This document shows positions 1-9,212 of a DNA stretch of 64,000 nt, in pieces. Below the pieces are notes generated by a model. That model did not search any database, had not been told where the DNA came from, and saw only the letters and a program-made list of their open reading frames with translations. This stretch comes from Deinococcus sp. AJ005. Lineage in GTDB: Bacteria; Deinococcota; Deinococci; Deinococcales; Deinococcaceae. A program made the position numbers and the translations under genes. Position 1 is the stretch's first letter. The number at the start of each line of letters is the position of its first letter. The stretch spans positions 2,065,001 to 2,129,000 of the forward strand of contig NZ_CP044990.1 of assembly GCF_009017495.1 (NCBI RefSeq), read 5' to 3'.

Positions 1-142
1 GAGGTGCGGGTCTACGGTGCGTGCCCCCGGAGGACGTGCCTTTCGCCTTTCATGTGCCGCGCCAGAAGCGGATTCAAGGTGAGCTTTACGTCAGCCTGCC
101 TTTGAAGCCGCTGCACTCCAGAGCGCCCGCCACCTTCGTGGT
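1..142. other. Region with no supported gene
   Basis: This stretch lies downstream of the MATE gene, which ends at 143 on the minus strand. Open frames exist on both strands but they only continue the shadows of the transporter gene and have no start signal of their own. No clear T-tailed hairpin is visible. I see nothing that can be annotated. Confidence 0.5.
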
Positions 143-1531
143 TCAGGCCGCCTTGGCCTGCTCCAGCGCCAGCCTTTCCCAGTTCACACGTCGACGTCGC
201 CACTCGAAGATGCCTACCTTGACGATTTCCTCCAAGCCGCGCGCGATGAATACGCCCCAAACCCCCAGCGGCGTGTTCAGCCCCAGCCAGATCGCCAACG
301 GCAGTCCGATCACGAACGCGCCCACCACGTCCCCGGTGATGATGCCCTTGCCGTCGCCCGCGCTGGGCAGGATGCCGCCGCCCACGATCATGTTGCGGAC
401 CTTGAAAATCTGCGTGCTGGCGTTGATCAGAATGCCAATCACGGCGATATGCTGCACGGCCCCGCCCACCTTGGGAAACAGGCCAGGGACGATCAGGGCG
501 CTCAGGGCAAACAGTGCGCCGAAGCCCAGGCCCGTGACCAGCCCGGCGCGCGAGATGCGGGCCAGCCACAGCCGCGCCCCCGCCGCGTCCCCCTGTCCCA
601 GCGAACGCCCGATAAAGACCGTGGCCGCGCTCATCAGGCCAAAGGAGCCGACGATGAAGATGCCTTCCAGCGTCGCCACGATCTGGCTGGCCGCCAGCGC
701 CACCGTGCCGACGCGGGCAAAGACGGCGGCGTACATGAAGTTGCCCAGGCTCCACACGAATTCGGTGAAGGCCAGCGGCGCGCTCAAGGCGATCAGCGGC
801 CCGGCGATGGCACGCAGAGCGGCCCGCGTGGGAAATTGCAGCGCGGCCAGATGGCGCGGCCCGAACACCTGATAGGCCAGCAACACGGCTTTCAGGGTGT
901 TGGCCAGGACCAGCGCCCACGCCGCGCCCACCACGCCCAGTTCGGGCAGCGGGCCGACGCCAAACACCAAGCCGTAAGCGGCGAGGCTTTCTACCACCAC
1001 CGTGAAACTGGTGACCACCAGCGGCGTGCGGGCGTGCCCCAGCGAGCGCAGCGCCCCGCTGAAGATCCAGCCCAGCACCCCCGGCACCAGCGCCAGCATC
1101 CCCACCTGCATATACGGCACGGCGGTGCGCGTCACGTCCTCCGCGCCGCCGGCCAGCCGCAGCAACGTGTCGGCATTCAGGATGATCGGCACGGTCAGCG
1201 CGCCCGCCAGCACCAGACTGACCACCAGCGTCACGCTCAGGGTCTGGTTGACGCCCGCGCTGTCGTTCGCCCCGGCCCGCCGCGCGATCAGAATGCTGGT
1301 TCCCGATCCCAGCGCGCCCAGCGTCACAAAAAACAGGAAGCTGAGGCTGCCGGTCAGGCCCACCGCCGCCACCGCCACCGCCCCCAGCGCCCCCACGATG
1401 ATCTGGTTGATAAAGGTCAGCAGCAGTTGAATCACCATCTCCAGGCTAACGGGGACGGCAATAGAGGCGATCTCGCGCATGGGCGACTTAATCGTTTCAG
1501 ACGGTGGAGAGAAGGTGGGAATGGCAGACAT
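143..1531 (-). CDS. MATE family multidrug/sodium efflux transporter
   Basis: A 462-residue polytopic membrane protein, the usual length for the MATE family (about 450). About twelve hydrophobic segments are visible, arranged as two related bundles of six. The first follows a short hydrophilic N-terminus (residues 1-20) with [19 protein letters not shown], and the polar loop [10 protein letters not shown] is the conserved linker after the second helix of the first bundle. The family exports cationic drugs or metabolites using H+ or Na+ gradients; the substrate cannot be inferred. The start is the first ATG. A TAATCT -10-like box lies 8 bp upstream with no Shine-Dalgarno, suggesting a near-leaderless mRNA. 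It stands alone. Family assignment is secure, substrate unknown. Confidence 0.9.
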   Translation of the reverse strand: MSAIPTFSPPSETIKSPMREIASIAVPVSLEMVIQLLLTFINQIIVGALGAVAVAAVGLTGSLSFLFFVTLGALGSGTSILIARRAGANDSAGVNQTLSVTLVVSLVLAGALTVPIILNADTLLRLAGGAEDVTRTAVPYMQVGMLALVPGVLGWIFSGALRSLGHARTPLVVTSFTVVVESLAAYGLVFGVGPLPELGVVGAAWALVLANTLKAVLLAYQVFGPRHLAALQFPTRAALRAIAGPLIALSAPLAFTEFVWSLGNFMYAAVFARVGTVALAASQIVATLEGIFIVGSFGLMSAATVFIGRSLGQGDAAGARLWLARISRAGLVTGLGFGALFALSALIVPGLFPKVGGAVQHIAVIGILINASTQIFKVRNMIVGGGILPSAGDGKGIITGDVVGAFVIGLPLAIWLGLNTPLGVWGVFIARGLEEIVKVGIFEWRRRRVNWERLALEQAKAA

Positions 1532-1619
1532 AACGCGCCAGATTACACCTTTATGTGCCGGAATAAATCAGCTAGATGGCGGAGGGTGGATCAGGCGGTC
1601 AGACACGCCTTTCCCCTCG

Positions 1620-2480
1620 CTATTTCTGAAGCTCTCCCTCGTCCGGCATAGCCACGAAGCCGCCCTTCGGATTCTCCTGCAAGCGGGCGAACGGCGTGCG
1701 TGGATCGTGCGGGGTGCAGATGAGCGCGCCCTGCTCGAACCACTGCGGCAGGTACTTTTTGCGGGTTTCCAACGTGGTCACCGGGTACAGGTCATAGCCC
1801 ATGATGTACGGCAACGGCGTGTGGGCCAGGGTGGGAATCAGGTCCGCGACGTACACCAGCGTCTGACCGCCACTTCGCAGGACAACCCCCTGCTGGCCCA
1901 GGTTGTGACCAGGCAGCGGCAACACGCTGAGGCCGGGGCGCAGCTCGTGTTCGCCGTCGATCAGATCGAACAGTCCGGCGTCCGCGATAGGTTCAAAGGT
2001 GTCCGGCACGTAGCTGGCGCGGCTGCGCTCGTGGGTGTGGCGGGCATCGTCCAGTTCGCGCTTTTGCACGGCGTAGCGGGCATTAGGAAACGTCGGCTCG
2101 TTCAGCGCCGTGATATTGCGCCCAGCGTGATCAAAGTGGAGGTGGGTATTGATCACCAGGTGGATGTCATCCGTGGTCAGGCCCACGTTTTGCAGGCCCC
2201 GGAACACGGTTTCGTCGCGGTCCAGGCCGTAGATCGATTCGAACTTCTCGCCGCCCCGGTCCCAGAAGCCGGTCTCGATCAGGATATTCTCGCCGTTCAT
2301 TTGAATGAGCAGTGGATTGATCCTGAGCGCGATCCGGTTCTGCTCGTCTGCCGGGGCAACCCGCTCCCACAGCGCCTTGGGCACGCTGCCGAACATCGCA
2401 CCGCCGTCCAGGCCAAAGCTGGCGTCCGTGAGGCTGGTGACTTGTACTTCTCCGATCTGCCGCGTGTGATTCCAGGCCAT
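1620..2480 (-). CDS. Metallo-beta-lactamase fold hydrolase
   Basis: 286 residues, a complete MBL-fold protein. The zinc-binding HLHFDHAG motif is at residues 113-120. Further metal ligands are H192 in LPGHNLG, D213 in VADL and H258 in TPHDP, so the site looks intact. The overall layout (HxHxDH around residue 115, broad insert 125-180) resembles lactonases and other small-molecule esterases of the quorum-quenching type, but the substrate is not known. The mRNA looks leaderless: TAGTCT, 6 bp, then ATG. A CTAAC...GTTAG palindrome (2490-2503) overlaps that -10 box, so a TetR-type repressor probably controls it (see regulatory entry). Confidence 0.88.
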   Translation of the reverse strand: MAWNHTRQIGEVQVTSLTDASFGLDGGAMFGSVPKALWERVAPADEQNRIALRINPLLIQMNGENILIETGFWDRGGEKFESIYGLDRDETVFRGLQNVGLTTDDIHLVINTHLHFDHAGRNITALNEPTFPNARYAVQKRELDDARHTHERSRASYVPDTFEPIADAGLFDLIDGEHELRPGLSVLPLPGHNLGQQGVVLRSGGQTLVYVADLIPTLAHTPLPYIMGYDLYPVTTLETRKKYLPQWFEQGALICTPHDPRTPFARLQENPKGGFVAMPDEGELQK

Positions 2481-2486
2481 CGGGTC

Positions 2487-2503
2487 AGACTAACAAACGT
2501 TAG
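2487..2503 (-). promoter_or_regulatory. Leaderless promoter with CTAACnnnnGTTAG operator
   Basis: On the minus strand the -10 TAGTCT (2492-2487) is followed by 6 bp and the ATG of the MBL hydrolase (2480). The palindrome CTAACAAACGTTAG (2490-2503) overlaps the -10 box. It differs at one position from a CNAACGNNCGTTNG pattern, which I recall as a TetR-family operator form in Thermus; the same pattern is perfect at 41948-41961 before the methylmalonyl-CoA mutase gene. Operator function is inferred from symmetry and position. Confidence 0.55.
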
Positions 2504-2518
2504 GTTGCGGATGGTTGA

Positions 2519-2815
2519 TTAGCCCTGCACCAGATCCTGATATTCGGGGTGTTTGCCAATGTAATCCGCGATGAACGGGCAGGTGGGAACAACGTTCAGG
2601 CCGCGCTTGCGCAGATCATCCAGCGCAAACTGAACCAGTTTTGAGCCGAGACCCTGACCCATGTACTGACTATTCATTTCGGTGTGGGGCAACTCACGAG
2701 CATTCTCCAGTGGGCGGTACCCGGCGTAGCCCACCAATTCACCGTCCACATAAACCTCGTACTGCTGTGCGGCCTCGTTATCTCTGAGGGTGATCTTTCC
2801 CGAATTGCTGGTCAT
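2519..2815 (-). CDS. Small GNAT-fold N-acetyltransferase (NATD1-like)
   Basis: 98 residues, the length of the minimal GNAT proteins related to NATD1/YidJ. The acetyl-CoA pyrophosphate loop is visible as QYMGQGLGSKLV, and the C-terminal CPFIADYIGKHPEYQDLV is the signature ending of this subfamily. The acceptor substrate is unknown for most members. The gene has its own leaderless promoter on the minus strand: TAGCTT (2827-2822), 6 bp, ATG at 2815. It is monocistronic or is followed by the MBL gene (39 bp gap, separate promoter). Confidence 0.87.
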   Translation of the reverse strand: MTSNSGKITLRDNEAAQQYEVYVDGELVGYAGYRPLENARELPHTEMNSQYMGQGLGSKLVQFALDDLRKRGLNVVPTCPFIADYIGKHPEYQDLVQG

Positions 2816-2887
2816 GTCCCCAAGCTAGGGCCTACGGCATCCAGATGAATGCGGGAGCAGTTGGGGTTTCGTTGCCTTTGCCGCTGA

Positions 2888-4063
2888 CTACTTCGCCATC
2901 TGGTCCGGCGCTTCGACGACGTCCACCAGGGATTCCAGCAGACGCATGGCCTGTTCCAGCAGGTGGGCCTGCACGCGGGCCGCCGCACGCGCCTGCCGCC
3001 ATTCCAGCCGCACGCGCGCCAGACTCAGGGGATCGCCGCCGCGCTGACCCAGCACCTTCAGCCGTTCCTCCAGCGCCCCCACCTGCTGGCGCAGCGGCGC
3101 GAAGCGGGCCTGGGCGGTACGGGCGGTGTGCAAGGTGGTTTCCAGTTGCGCCCGCGCCTCCGTTTCGGCGGCTTCCAGAGCTTGCTGGGCCTGCACGGCA
3201 GCAGACTCTGCGCCCGGCCCGGCCTTGGCCCGCCACTGGGCCAGTTTGAGGGCATGGCGGGCACGCAGCACCGCCGGGTTCAGCGGCACTTCCAGCGAGA
3301 AGAACTCGCGGTCCAGTCTGGCCTCGCCGGGCGGCAGGGGCTGATCGGCGTCCCCCACCTCGATCAGCGGCGTGAAGGCTTGTAGGAAGGCGTCGAGCTG
3401 GGTCAGGGTCAGGCGGGCGTGGGCCAGTTGGGGCACCACATTCTGGCCGCCCTGGAGTTCGGCCTGGAGTTCGCGGACATTCAGGCGGAGCCACTCGGCT
3501 TGGGCAGCGGCGGCAGCCACGGCGTCGGCCACCTCGGTGCGCGAGTGATCGGCCCGCAAGCTGCTCAGCATCTTCTCGGTTTCCCAGCGGCGCACCTCGG
3601 CCAGGGTGGCCTGCACATCCCACTCGGCGGTCTGCGCCAGCCCCAGTAGCGTGGGATCGGCGCGGATGGCCCCCAGACTGCGGCCCGCGATCTCGGCGTT
3701 GGCGCGGGCCAGCAGCAGTGGCAGATCATGCGCCCGCCGGCCCCAGCGCAACGGCGCAGGCGTGGCTTCGGGGGCCAGCGGGCCGGGGGTGGGCTGGGCC
3801 GGGACCGGGACCGTCTGGGCGTACTCTGCCAGGTCCACGGTGGTGCTTTGCAGCCAACTGTCGGCGCGGGTATCCCCAACGGTCTGGCGCAGGCTGCTGT
3901 AGACGTCCTGCAACACGGCCACCACGTCGCGCGGTCCCAATGCCCGCAGCGCAGGCCAGCCCCGACGCTGCACCGCGCCCTCAATCGCCGTCTCGGCCCC
4001 ATGCAGACCCAGTTCCTGTCCCAGGCGGGTCCTTAGCCACTCGCGGTACGGATCGTGGCTCAT
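2888..4063 (-). CDS. Helical protein of unknown function, coupled to trmH-like gene
   Basis: 391 residues starting [11 protein letters not shown] do not recognise a domain. The protein is rich in Ala, Leu, Glu, Arg and Gln and most of it should be helical, with probable coiled-coil stretches around residues 150-220 and 270-370. There is no signal peptide or membrane segment. A proline-rich stretch (roughly residues 95-120) separates an N-terminal globular part from the helical part. The ATG at 4063 overlaps the TGA of the upstream rRNA/tRNA methyltransferase gene (ATGA, 4060-4063), so the two are translationally coupled and probably used together. An earlier in-frame ATG at 4114 would overlap the neighbour by 55 bp and is less likely. 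Confidence 0.75.
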   Translation of the reverse strand: MSHDPYREWLRTRLGQELGLHGAETAIEGAVQRRGWPALRALGPRDVVAVLQDVYSSLRQTVGDTRADSWLQSTTVDLAEYAQTVPVPAQPTPGPLAPEATPAPLRWGRRAHDLPLLLARANAEIAGRSLGAIRADPTLLGLAQTAEWDVQATLAEVRRWETEKMLSSLRADHSRTEVADAVAAAAAQAEWLRLNVRELQAELQGGQNVVPQLAHARLTLTQLDAFLQAFTPLIEVGDADQPLPPGEARLDREFFSLEVPLNPAVLRARHALKLAQWRAKAGPGAESAAVQAQQALEAAETEARAQLETTLHTARTAQARFAPLRQQVGALEERLKVLGQRGGDPLSLARVRLEWRQARAAARVQAHLLEQAMRLLESLVDVVEAPDQMAK

Positions 4064-4905
4064 GGACTGGCCCCGGCGTTCCCCAGCCCAGTCCTGCGCC
4101 GCTGGCGGGCACACTCGAACAGCACCAGCGCGGCGGCGGTGGCCACGTTCAGGCTATCGGCGGCGCTGCCAACCGTCATGGGAATGCGGACGCTCAGGCC
4201 GCTCCCATTCCCGGCCTGACGCCAGTGCGCGGGCAGCCCCCCGTGTTCGGTGCCCAGCAGCAGCGCCAGCCGCCCGGTCAGCGGCGCGTCCCAGTAGACG
4301 TGCGGCGCGTCGGGGGTGCAGGCCACCGTCACGCAGCCCTGCGCCGTTAGATAAGCGTAGGCCCCAGCTTCATCCAGCGCCACCACCGGCAGGGCAAACA
4401 CGCTGCCCTGGCTGGCGCGGATCACGTTGGGGCCGTAGGGGTCCGCGCCGCGCCCCAGCACCAGTACCGCCGCCGCGCCCGAGGCGTCCGCCGTCCGCAG
4501 GATCGCGCCCACGTTGCCGGGTTTCTCCAGGCCGTCCAGCACCACCACCACGGCGTCGGGGGCCAGATCGGGCAGGGCCACCACAGGACGGTTCGCCACG
4601 GCCAGCAGCCCATCGGGGTTCTCGCGCCCGCTGACCTTCTCGAAGGCGGCCCGCGACAGTTCGGTGGCGGTCAGGGGCAGAAGTGCATCGATCCCGGCGG
4701 CCTCCGGGCTGTGCAGTTCGGGGCAACTGAAAATCTCGGTGGGCATCACGCCTGCGCCCAGTGCCCGCGACAGCTCCCGCGCGCCCTCGATTAAAATGAC
4801 GCCCTCCTGCTCGCGGCCCCGCCGGGCGTGCAGGCGGACCAGCCGCTTGAGCTGCGGATTTTGCAACGAGGTGATGGGAGGGGTGCTGGAATCGGCGCGG
4901 GTCAT
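4060..4905 (-). CDS. TrmH/SpoU family RNA 2'-O-methyltransferase
   Basis: 281 residues. The N-terminal substrate-binding region ([15 protein letters not shown], residues 11-25, then [10 protein letters not shown]) is typical of the 23S rRNA/tRNA SpoU subgroup (RlmB/TsnR/AviRb-like). The three SPOUT motifs are present: motif 1 with N131 and R137, motif 2 [10 protein letters not shown] at about 215-224, motif 3 [15 protein letters not shown] at 241-255. The enzyme should bind SAM in the trefoil knot as a dimer and methylate a ribose 2'-OH; which nucleotide is unknown. It is first in a two-gene unit with the coupled unknown protein ending at 2888. A CATAAT box lies 8 bp before the ATG. Confidence 0.9.
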   Translation of the reverse strand: MTRADSSTPPITSLQNPQLKRLVRLHARRGREQEGVILIEGARELSRALGAGVMPTEIFSCPELHSPEAAGIDALLPLTATELSRAAFEKVSGRENPDGLLAVANRPVVALPDLAPDAVVVVLDGLEKPGNVGAILRTADASGAAAVLVLGRGADPYGPNVIRASQGSVFALPVVALDEAGAYAYLTAQGCVTVACTPDAPHVYWDAPLTGRLALLLGTEHGGLPAHWRQAGNGSGLSVRIPMTVGSAADSLNVATAAALVLFECARQRRRTGLGNAGASP

Positions 4906-5051
4906 GCCCGGCCATTATGGCAAACCTCCTCTGTCTGCGCCGTGACAACAGGGCGGCTGTGGCCAGAAGTGTGGTCAGCACAGCCTCGCCATACGCTGTA
5001 CCCGGTTCATCTGACCCCACCCCATACCCCTGGCTGCGTTAGCTTGGCACC

Positions 5052-5456
5052 ATGCCGCTGGCCTACCCTCCGTTCAAAACTTGCCCGTGCGGCTCCGGGC
5101 ACAGCTACGCCCATTGCTGCGGCCCGGCGCACGACGGTTCGCGGCCCGCGCCCACGCCTGAAGCCCTGATGCGCTCGCGCTACTCGGCCTACGCACTGGG
5201 CAACGCCGCCTACGTGCTGGCCACCTGGCACCCGGACACGCGCCCGGCGGACCTGCACCTGAATCCGGCCACCCGTTACCTGTCCCTGAAAGTCTACGAG
5301 GCCAGTGGCAACGAGGTGGAATTCAGCGCCGCCCTGCAAGTGAACCGGGGCGAGCGCTATGTGCTGCGCGAACGCAGCCTGTTTGAACAGGTGGACGGGC
5401 GCTGGGTCTACGTGGACGACATCACGCCGCCGACGCTGGACGCACCGGAAGGGTGA
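5052..5456 (+). CDS. YchJ-family protein with N-terminal SEC-C zinc motif
   Basis: 134 residues. The N-terminus carries the SEC-C type zinc knuckle CPCGSGHSYAHCCGP (cysteines 11, 13, 22, 23). The rest, beginning PEALMRSRYSAYALG (residues 36-50), matches the YchJ/NTF2-like domain (YchJ middle domain). Function of YchJ is unsettled in the family. The start is supported by a leaderless promoter: TAGCTT (5040-5045), 6 bp, ATG 5052. It converges with the Uma2 gene that ends 4 bp away. Confidence 0.9.
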   Translation: MPLAYPPFKTCPCGSGHSYAHCCGPAHDGSRPAPTPEALMRSRYSAYALGNAAYVLATWHPDTRPADLHLNPATRYLSLKVYEASGNEVEFSAALQVNRGERYVLRERSLFEQVDGRWVYVDDITPPTLDAPEG

Positions 5457-5459
5457 GGC

Positions 5460-6023
5460 TCAGGCCAGCACTCCGACGTAGATTTCTTCGAGGGATAGGG
5501 CGCGGTTCAGGCACGGCAGATCAATTGCGCCTTGACCTCTGAATTCTTCCAGCACCCATTCTCCGTCCTGCCGTGAATAGGCGTACACGCGACGCTCGGC
5601 CTGCTCTACCAGCAGATACGTCTGTAAACTGGGCAGTGCGGTGTACAGGCCAAATTTGCCCGTGCGGTCATGCGCGGCGGTACTGGGCGACAGGACTTCC
5701 ACGAGCAGGCAGGGCTCGGTCTCGAAGTTGTCCTCGGGGTTGTCGGGACCACAGGCCACCAGAACATCCGGGTAGAAGAAGTTTCGGCTGCCACCCACAC
5801 GCAGTTTCATGTCGGAGGAATACAGGCGGCATCCTGCCTGCATGGCGGCGGCGTAAAGATGCGCGGTGATGTTGGTGCAGATGCGCGTGTGCGGCTTGCT
5901 GGCCCCCGCCTGCGCGTGCAGCGGATACACGAAGCCGTCCACGTACTCGCGCTTGTACGGGCTGGCTTCCTCAGTTCGCAGGTACTCCTCGGCACTCATG
6001 CGCTGGAAGGCAGGTTCGGTCAT
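5460..6023 (-). CDS. Uma2 family (DUF820) PD-(D/E)XK-fold protein, copy 1
   Basis: 187 residues. The Uma2 hallmarks are visible: N-terminal YLRTEEASPYKREYVDGFVY, then YPDVLV (the PD of the nuclease core), LLVEVLSPST (the acidic E strand) and a following DRTGKFGLY with the conserved lysine. The fold is restriction-endonuclease-like; biochemical function is not established for most members, which are abundant in Deinococcus and cyanobacteria. TAAACT (minus strand, 6035-6030), 6 bp, ATG 6023 gives a leaderless start, so this gene has its own promoter inside the 3' end of the alien ORF upstream. Three paralogs lie at 52.9-54.8 kb. Confidence 0.88.
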   Translation of the reverse strand: MTEPAFQRMSAEEYLRTEEASPYKREYVDGFVYPLHAQAGASKPHTRICTNITAHLYAAAMQAGCRLYSSDMKLRVGGSRNFFYPDVLVACGPDNPEDNFETEPCLLVEVLSPSTAAHDRTGKFGLYTALPSLQTYLLVEQAERRVYAYSRQDGEWVLEEFRGQGAIDLPCLNRALSLEEIYVGVLA

Positions 6024-6047
6024 GGCAAGAGTTTACGACAATAAGGA

Positions 6048-6680
6048 TTAATTATTTTCAGGAGCCTTAACTTTTTCGTAGAGATTAGGAAAGGGAAAAC
6101 CATCTAGATTTAAATTCTCCCTGCGCTTTTTAAGCGTATGTAGATAAAGAGTAATATTTGGGTCTTTTATGGCATTATCTATTCTATATTTTATGTAACC
6201 GTCATCGCTAATCAGCTTATTAGCTATATATTTAATAGCTAAGTCTAGAGAAAATAGCAAAGCATCGATAGATGAATTTAGAGATAGCGAGTCAAATTTT
6301 TCATCACGCAAGCTAAAATACGCAATTCTACCTTGAAGTAGCATAGCGGGGTAAAAACTCAACTTACCACTCTCCAAATAGTATTGTGCGGACGCGATTT
6401 CTCTTTCTAAGACGAGCAAATCGTGTATCTGTTTTTCATATTGTATTTTGCGATCTTTAGCGATTTGATTGTTCGTGATGGCCGTAAATATCAAAGCAAG
6501 AGATGCGAAAAAGCCTCCCATCATACCGAAGCTATCTCCAAGAATGCCAAAACTACTAAAATGCTCTGGCGCTGTAACCGCAATTGTATTCAGCTTAAAA
6601 AGCATGTAGCCAAGCCACAACACCCACAGCAGCAGGCAGCCCCAAATCAAATTCGGCAACTGACCGAAACGCTGTTTCAA
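6048..6680 (-). CDS. AT-rich two-TM protein of unknown function, probably transferred
   Basis: 210 residues if read from the TTG at 6680, whose first bases overlap the stop of the preceding homoaconitase-like gene (TTGA, 6677-6680). Two membrane segments come first (about residues 10-32 and 47-66, including GDSFGMMGGFFASLALIF), followed by a charged, cytoplasmic helical region starting TNNQIAKDRKIQYEKQIHDL. This layout resembles proteins annotated as putative phage abortive infection factors, which also have two N-terminal TMs and a G-x-F-G segment, but I cannot confirm homology. The base composition is strikingly AT-rich against its high-GC neighbours and codons such as ATA and AGA are common. 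Sits directly upstream of Uma2 copy 1. An internal ATG start is possible. Confidence 0.6.
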   Translation of the reverse strand: MKQRFGQLPNLIWGCLLLWVLWLGYMLFKLNTIAVTAPEHFSSFGILGDSFGMMGGFFASLALIFTAITNNQIAKDRKIQYEKQIHDLLVLEREIASAQYYLESGKLSFYPAMLLQGRIAYFSLRDEKFDSLSLNSSIDALLFSLDLAIKYIANKLISDDGYIKYRIDNAIKDPNITLYLHTLKKRRENLNLDGFPFPNLYEKVKAPENN

Positions 6681-7924
6681 CCCACATCCCCCGGCAAGGC
6701 AATCCTTCCCATCACCGCCGTTGCCGCCGCCACAGCGGGCGAGGCCAGATAAATCTGCGCGTCCTTGTCGCCCATGCGGCCTATGAAATTGCGGTTGCTG
6801 GTAGACACGCAGACCTCGCCCGGCGCGAGAACGCCCTGATGACGGCCCATGCACGGCCCGCAGCCCGGCGTGCCCAGCACCGCCCCGGCGCGTTGCAGGG
6901 TCAGCAGCGTGCCGTCTTCCATCGCCGCTTCCATGACCTGCGAACTGGCCGGAATGACCAGCAGGCGCGTGCCAGGGCTGACCTTGTGGCCGCGCAGAAC
7001 GTTGGCGGCGGCGTGCAGGTCTTCCAGCCGCCCGTTGGTGCAGGTGCCGATAAACACCTGATCCACCTTGAGGCCGCGCAACTCGGACACGTCATGCACG
7101 TTGTCCACCTCGCTGGGGGCGCTCATGCGGGGGTTCAGGACACTCAGATCGATTTGGATTTGCTGCACATAGGTTGCGCCGTCATCGGGATAGACCCAGT
7201 CTGGCACGTCGTACATCGTCAGGATTTCGCCGCCGGGCACGACGAGGCCCACCTTCGCGCCCGCCTCGACGCACAGGTTGGCCAGCGTCATGCGTTCCCC
7301 GCGCGTGAAACGGTCCCCGGCATGAATCTCTATGCTCTGGTACGTCGCGCCGTCCGCTCCCAGCGTGCGGATCATTTCCAGGGCCACGTCCTTGGCGCTC
7401 ACATCGCCTCTCAGTTCGCCCGTAAAGGTCACCTTCACGCTCTCTGGCACCTTTAGCCACGTTTTGCCGCTGGCGGCAGCCAGGGCGATATCGGTTGCGC
7501 CCATGCCCGTGCCAAAGGCGGCCACCGCGCCGTAGGTGGTGCTGTGGCTGTCGCTGCCCAGCACGATCCAGCCGGGTTGGGCCAGCCCCTCCTCCATCAG
7601 CACCTGATGACAGATGCCGCGCCCCACGTCGAACAGGGCCACGCCCGTCTGGGCGGCGTATTCGCGGGCCTCCTTCTGCGCCTGCGCCACGCTGACGGTG
7701 CTGGCGGGGGCCACATGGTCCACCACGATGGACACGCGCTCTGGGTACTTGGGCAGCGCTTCCAGGTCCTTTTGCATGCGCTCGATAAAGCTCTGGGCAA
7801 TCGAGTCCACCACCATCACCTGATCGACCTCCACCACGGCGAGGTCTCCGGCATACACAGTTCTGTCGCCGCGCTGGGAGAGGATTTTCTCGGCCATCGT
7901 CTGGGGCTTGCTGGCGGACATCAT
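6677..7924 (-). CDS. 3-isopropylmalate/homoaconitate dehydratase large subunit
   Basis: 415 residues from the first of two adjacent ATGs (7924 or 7921). This is the short, archaeal/Thermus type of LeuC/HacA. The [4Fe-4S] ligands are C295 (GTCTN), C355 and C358 (CGPC), all present. It would isomerise isopropylmalate (leucine) or homocitrate to homoisocitrate (alpha-aminoadipate lysine route, used by Deinococcus-Thermus); which of the two cannot be decided from this subunit alone. The small LeuD/HacB subunit is not in the window. No strong Shine-Dalgarno is visible. The stop overlaps the start of the AT-rich ORF downstream. Confidence 0.88.
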   Translation of the reverse strand: MMSASKPQTMAEKILSQRGDRTVYAGDLAVVEVDQVMVVDSIAQSFIERMQKDLEALPKYPERVSIVVDHVAPASTVSVAQAQKEAREYAAQTGVALFDVGRGICHQVLMEEGLAQPGWIVLGSDSHSTTYGAVAAFGTGMGATDIALAAASGKTWLKVPESVKVTFTGELRGDVSAKDVALEMIRTLGADGATYQSIEIHAGDRFTRGERMTLANLCVEAGAKVGLVVPGGEILTMYDVPDWVYPDDGATYVQQIQIDLSVLNPRMSAPSEVDNVHDVSELRGLKVDQVFIGTCTNGRLEDLHAAANVLRGHKVSPGTRLLVIPASSQVMEAAMEDGTLLTLQRAGAVLGTPGCGPCMGRHQGVLAPGEVCVSTSNRNFIGRMGDKDAQIYLASPAVAAATAVMGRIALPGDVG

Positions 7925-8003
7925 GGGACTATTGTGCCGCCTGCGCGCGAGGAACGGCGTGAGCTTGACTGGAATAGAGGGCGGGAAGTTGGCGAATGCC
8001 AGT

Positions 8004-9212
8004 TCAGGTGGAAGCTTTCTCACGCTGCCCGGTCGCCACCGCCGCGCCGATCAGCAGCAGCAGCGCCGAACCCAGCAGCCCCCAGTTCAGCGTCCCGGTG
8101 ATATCCGAGAGCCAGCCAGACCAGATCGGCCCCAGCACCTGCCCGGCAGAAAAGGTAGCGGTGGCCGCGCCCAGAGCCGAGGCCCAGACTGCGCCCGGCA
8201 GCGTGCGGCGCACCAGGGCGGTAATAGCGGCAATCACCGCCAGAAAGCAGCCGCCGAACAGGATGCCCGACACGAACACCGGCAGCAGCGCCGCCGAGGC
8301 CAGCGGCAACGCTGTGCCAATCGCCAGCACCAGCAGGATCAGCGCCAGCGATTGCCGGGTGGGCCAGCGCGCAATCGGGTCTCGCCACACCCACGAGGAC
8401 GCCACCACCGCCGCGCCCAGCACGATCCAGAAGGCGGCCACCGCCCCCGAACCCAGGCCCTCGCCGCGCAGGAAGGCGATCACGAAGGTCATGTACGACA
8501 CGTAGCCCGCGCCGAACAGAAAATAGGAGATCAGGGTAGGCGTCAGAGGGATCAGATTCAGTCTCACGCCACCGCCCCCCGCGCCCGCCACCCGCCCGCC
8601 CATGCCCACGGTGCTGCGCCACGAGTAGGCACAGGCGGCCAGGGCCAGCGCGCCCACCGCCCACCACGCGCCTTCCCAGCGCACCCCGGCAGCCAGCAGC
8701 GCCGGAACCACCGCGCCCGAAGCCATGATGCCCAGCCCCACCCCGCCAAAATACCCACCCACGATCAGGCCCCCGCTGCGGGCGTTGAAACGGGAGGCCA
8801 GCTCGGCGGCCAGCGCCCCGCCGGTCACGAAGGTCACGGCCCCCCCCACCCCGGCCAGCGCCCGCCACAGCAGCATCCACGAATAGTTTCCGGTCAGGCC
8901 GGAGGCCAGCAGGGCCAGCGCGGTGATCAGCATGCCCAGCAAAAAAGCGTGCCGCAGGCCCAGCCGCCGCCCCACGCCAGCGCCAGTGGCCGCGCCCAGC
9001 AGGTAGCCCACGGCGGACGCGGTGTTCAGCCCGCCCGCCTGCGTGTAGTTCCAGCCCAGACTGCCCTGCATGGCGGGCAGCATCAGCGCGTAGGCGAATC
9101 TGGCCAGTCCCAGCGCCACCGCCGGACCCAGGGCCAGCCCCAGCGTGGGCCACAGGGCGGACAGTGACAGTTCTGGCAGGGACGCAGGAGTAGAAACGGA
9201 AGGAACGGCCAC
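8004..9212 (-). CDS. MFS transporter, YbfB/YjiJ type
   Basis: About 402 residues from the GTG at 9212, with twelve predicted membrane helices. The first helix contains LGPAVALGLARFAYALMLPAM, the ARFxYxxMLPxM signature of the YbfB/YjiJ group of major facilitator carriers; helix 2 contains TASAVGYLLGA. Substrate is unknown. The start is chosen because TATCCT lies 5 bp upstream of that GTG (9223-9218), consistent with the leaderless promoters of this genome; the frame stays open further upstream without a plausible start. Divergent from the antiporter-regulator gene at 9324. Confidence 0.85.
   Translation of the reverse strand: MAVPSVSTPASLPELSLSALWPTLGLALGPAVALGLARFAYALMLPAMQGSLGWNYTQAGGLNTASAVGYLLGAATGAGVGRRLGLRHAFLLGMLITALALLASGLTGNYSWMLLWRALAGVGGAVTFVTGGALAAELASRFNARSGGLIVGGYFGGVGLGIMASGAVVPALLAAGVRWEGAWWAVGALALAACAYSWRSTVGMGGRVAGAGGGGVRLNLIPLTPTLISYFLFGAGYVSYMTFVIAFLRGEGLGSGAVAAFWIVLGAAVVASSWVWRDPIARWPTRQSLALILLVLAIGTALPLASAALLPVFVSGILFGGCFLAVIAAITALVRRTLPGAVWASALGAATATFSAGQVLGPIWSGWLSDITGTLNWGLLGSALLLLIGAAVATGQREKAST

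Noticed and set aside
12..920. Minus-strand frame overlapping the MATE gene
   Set aside because: Arg/Gly/Ala-rich shadow in another frame of the transporter.
6681..6854. Longer form of the AT-rich ORF starting at 6854
   Set aside because: That part lies inside the homoaconitase gene and reads as Gly/Arg-rich shadow; the AT-rich composition begins only after 6680.
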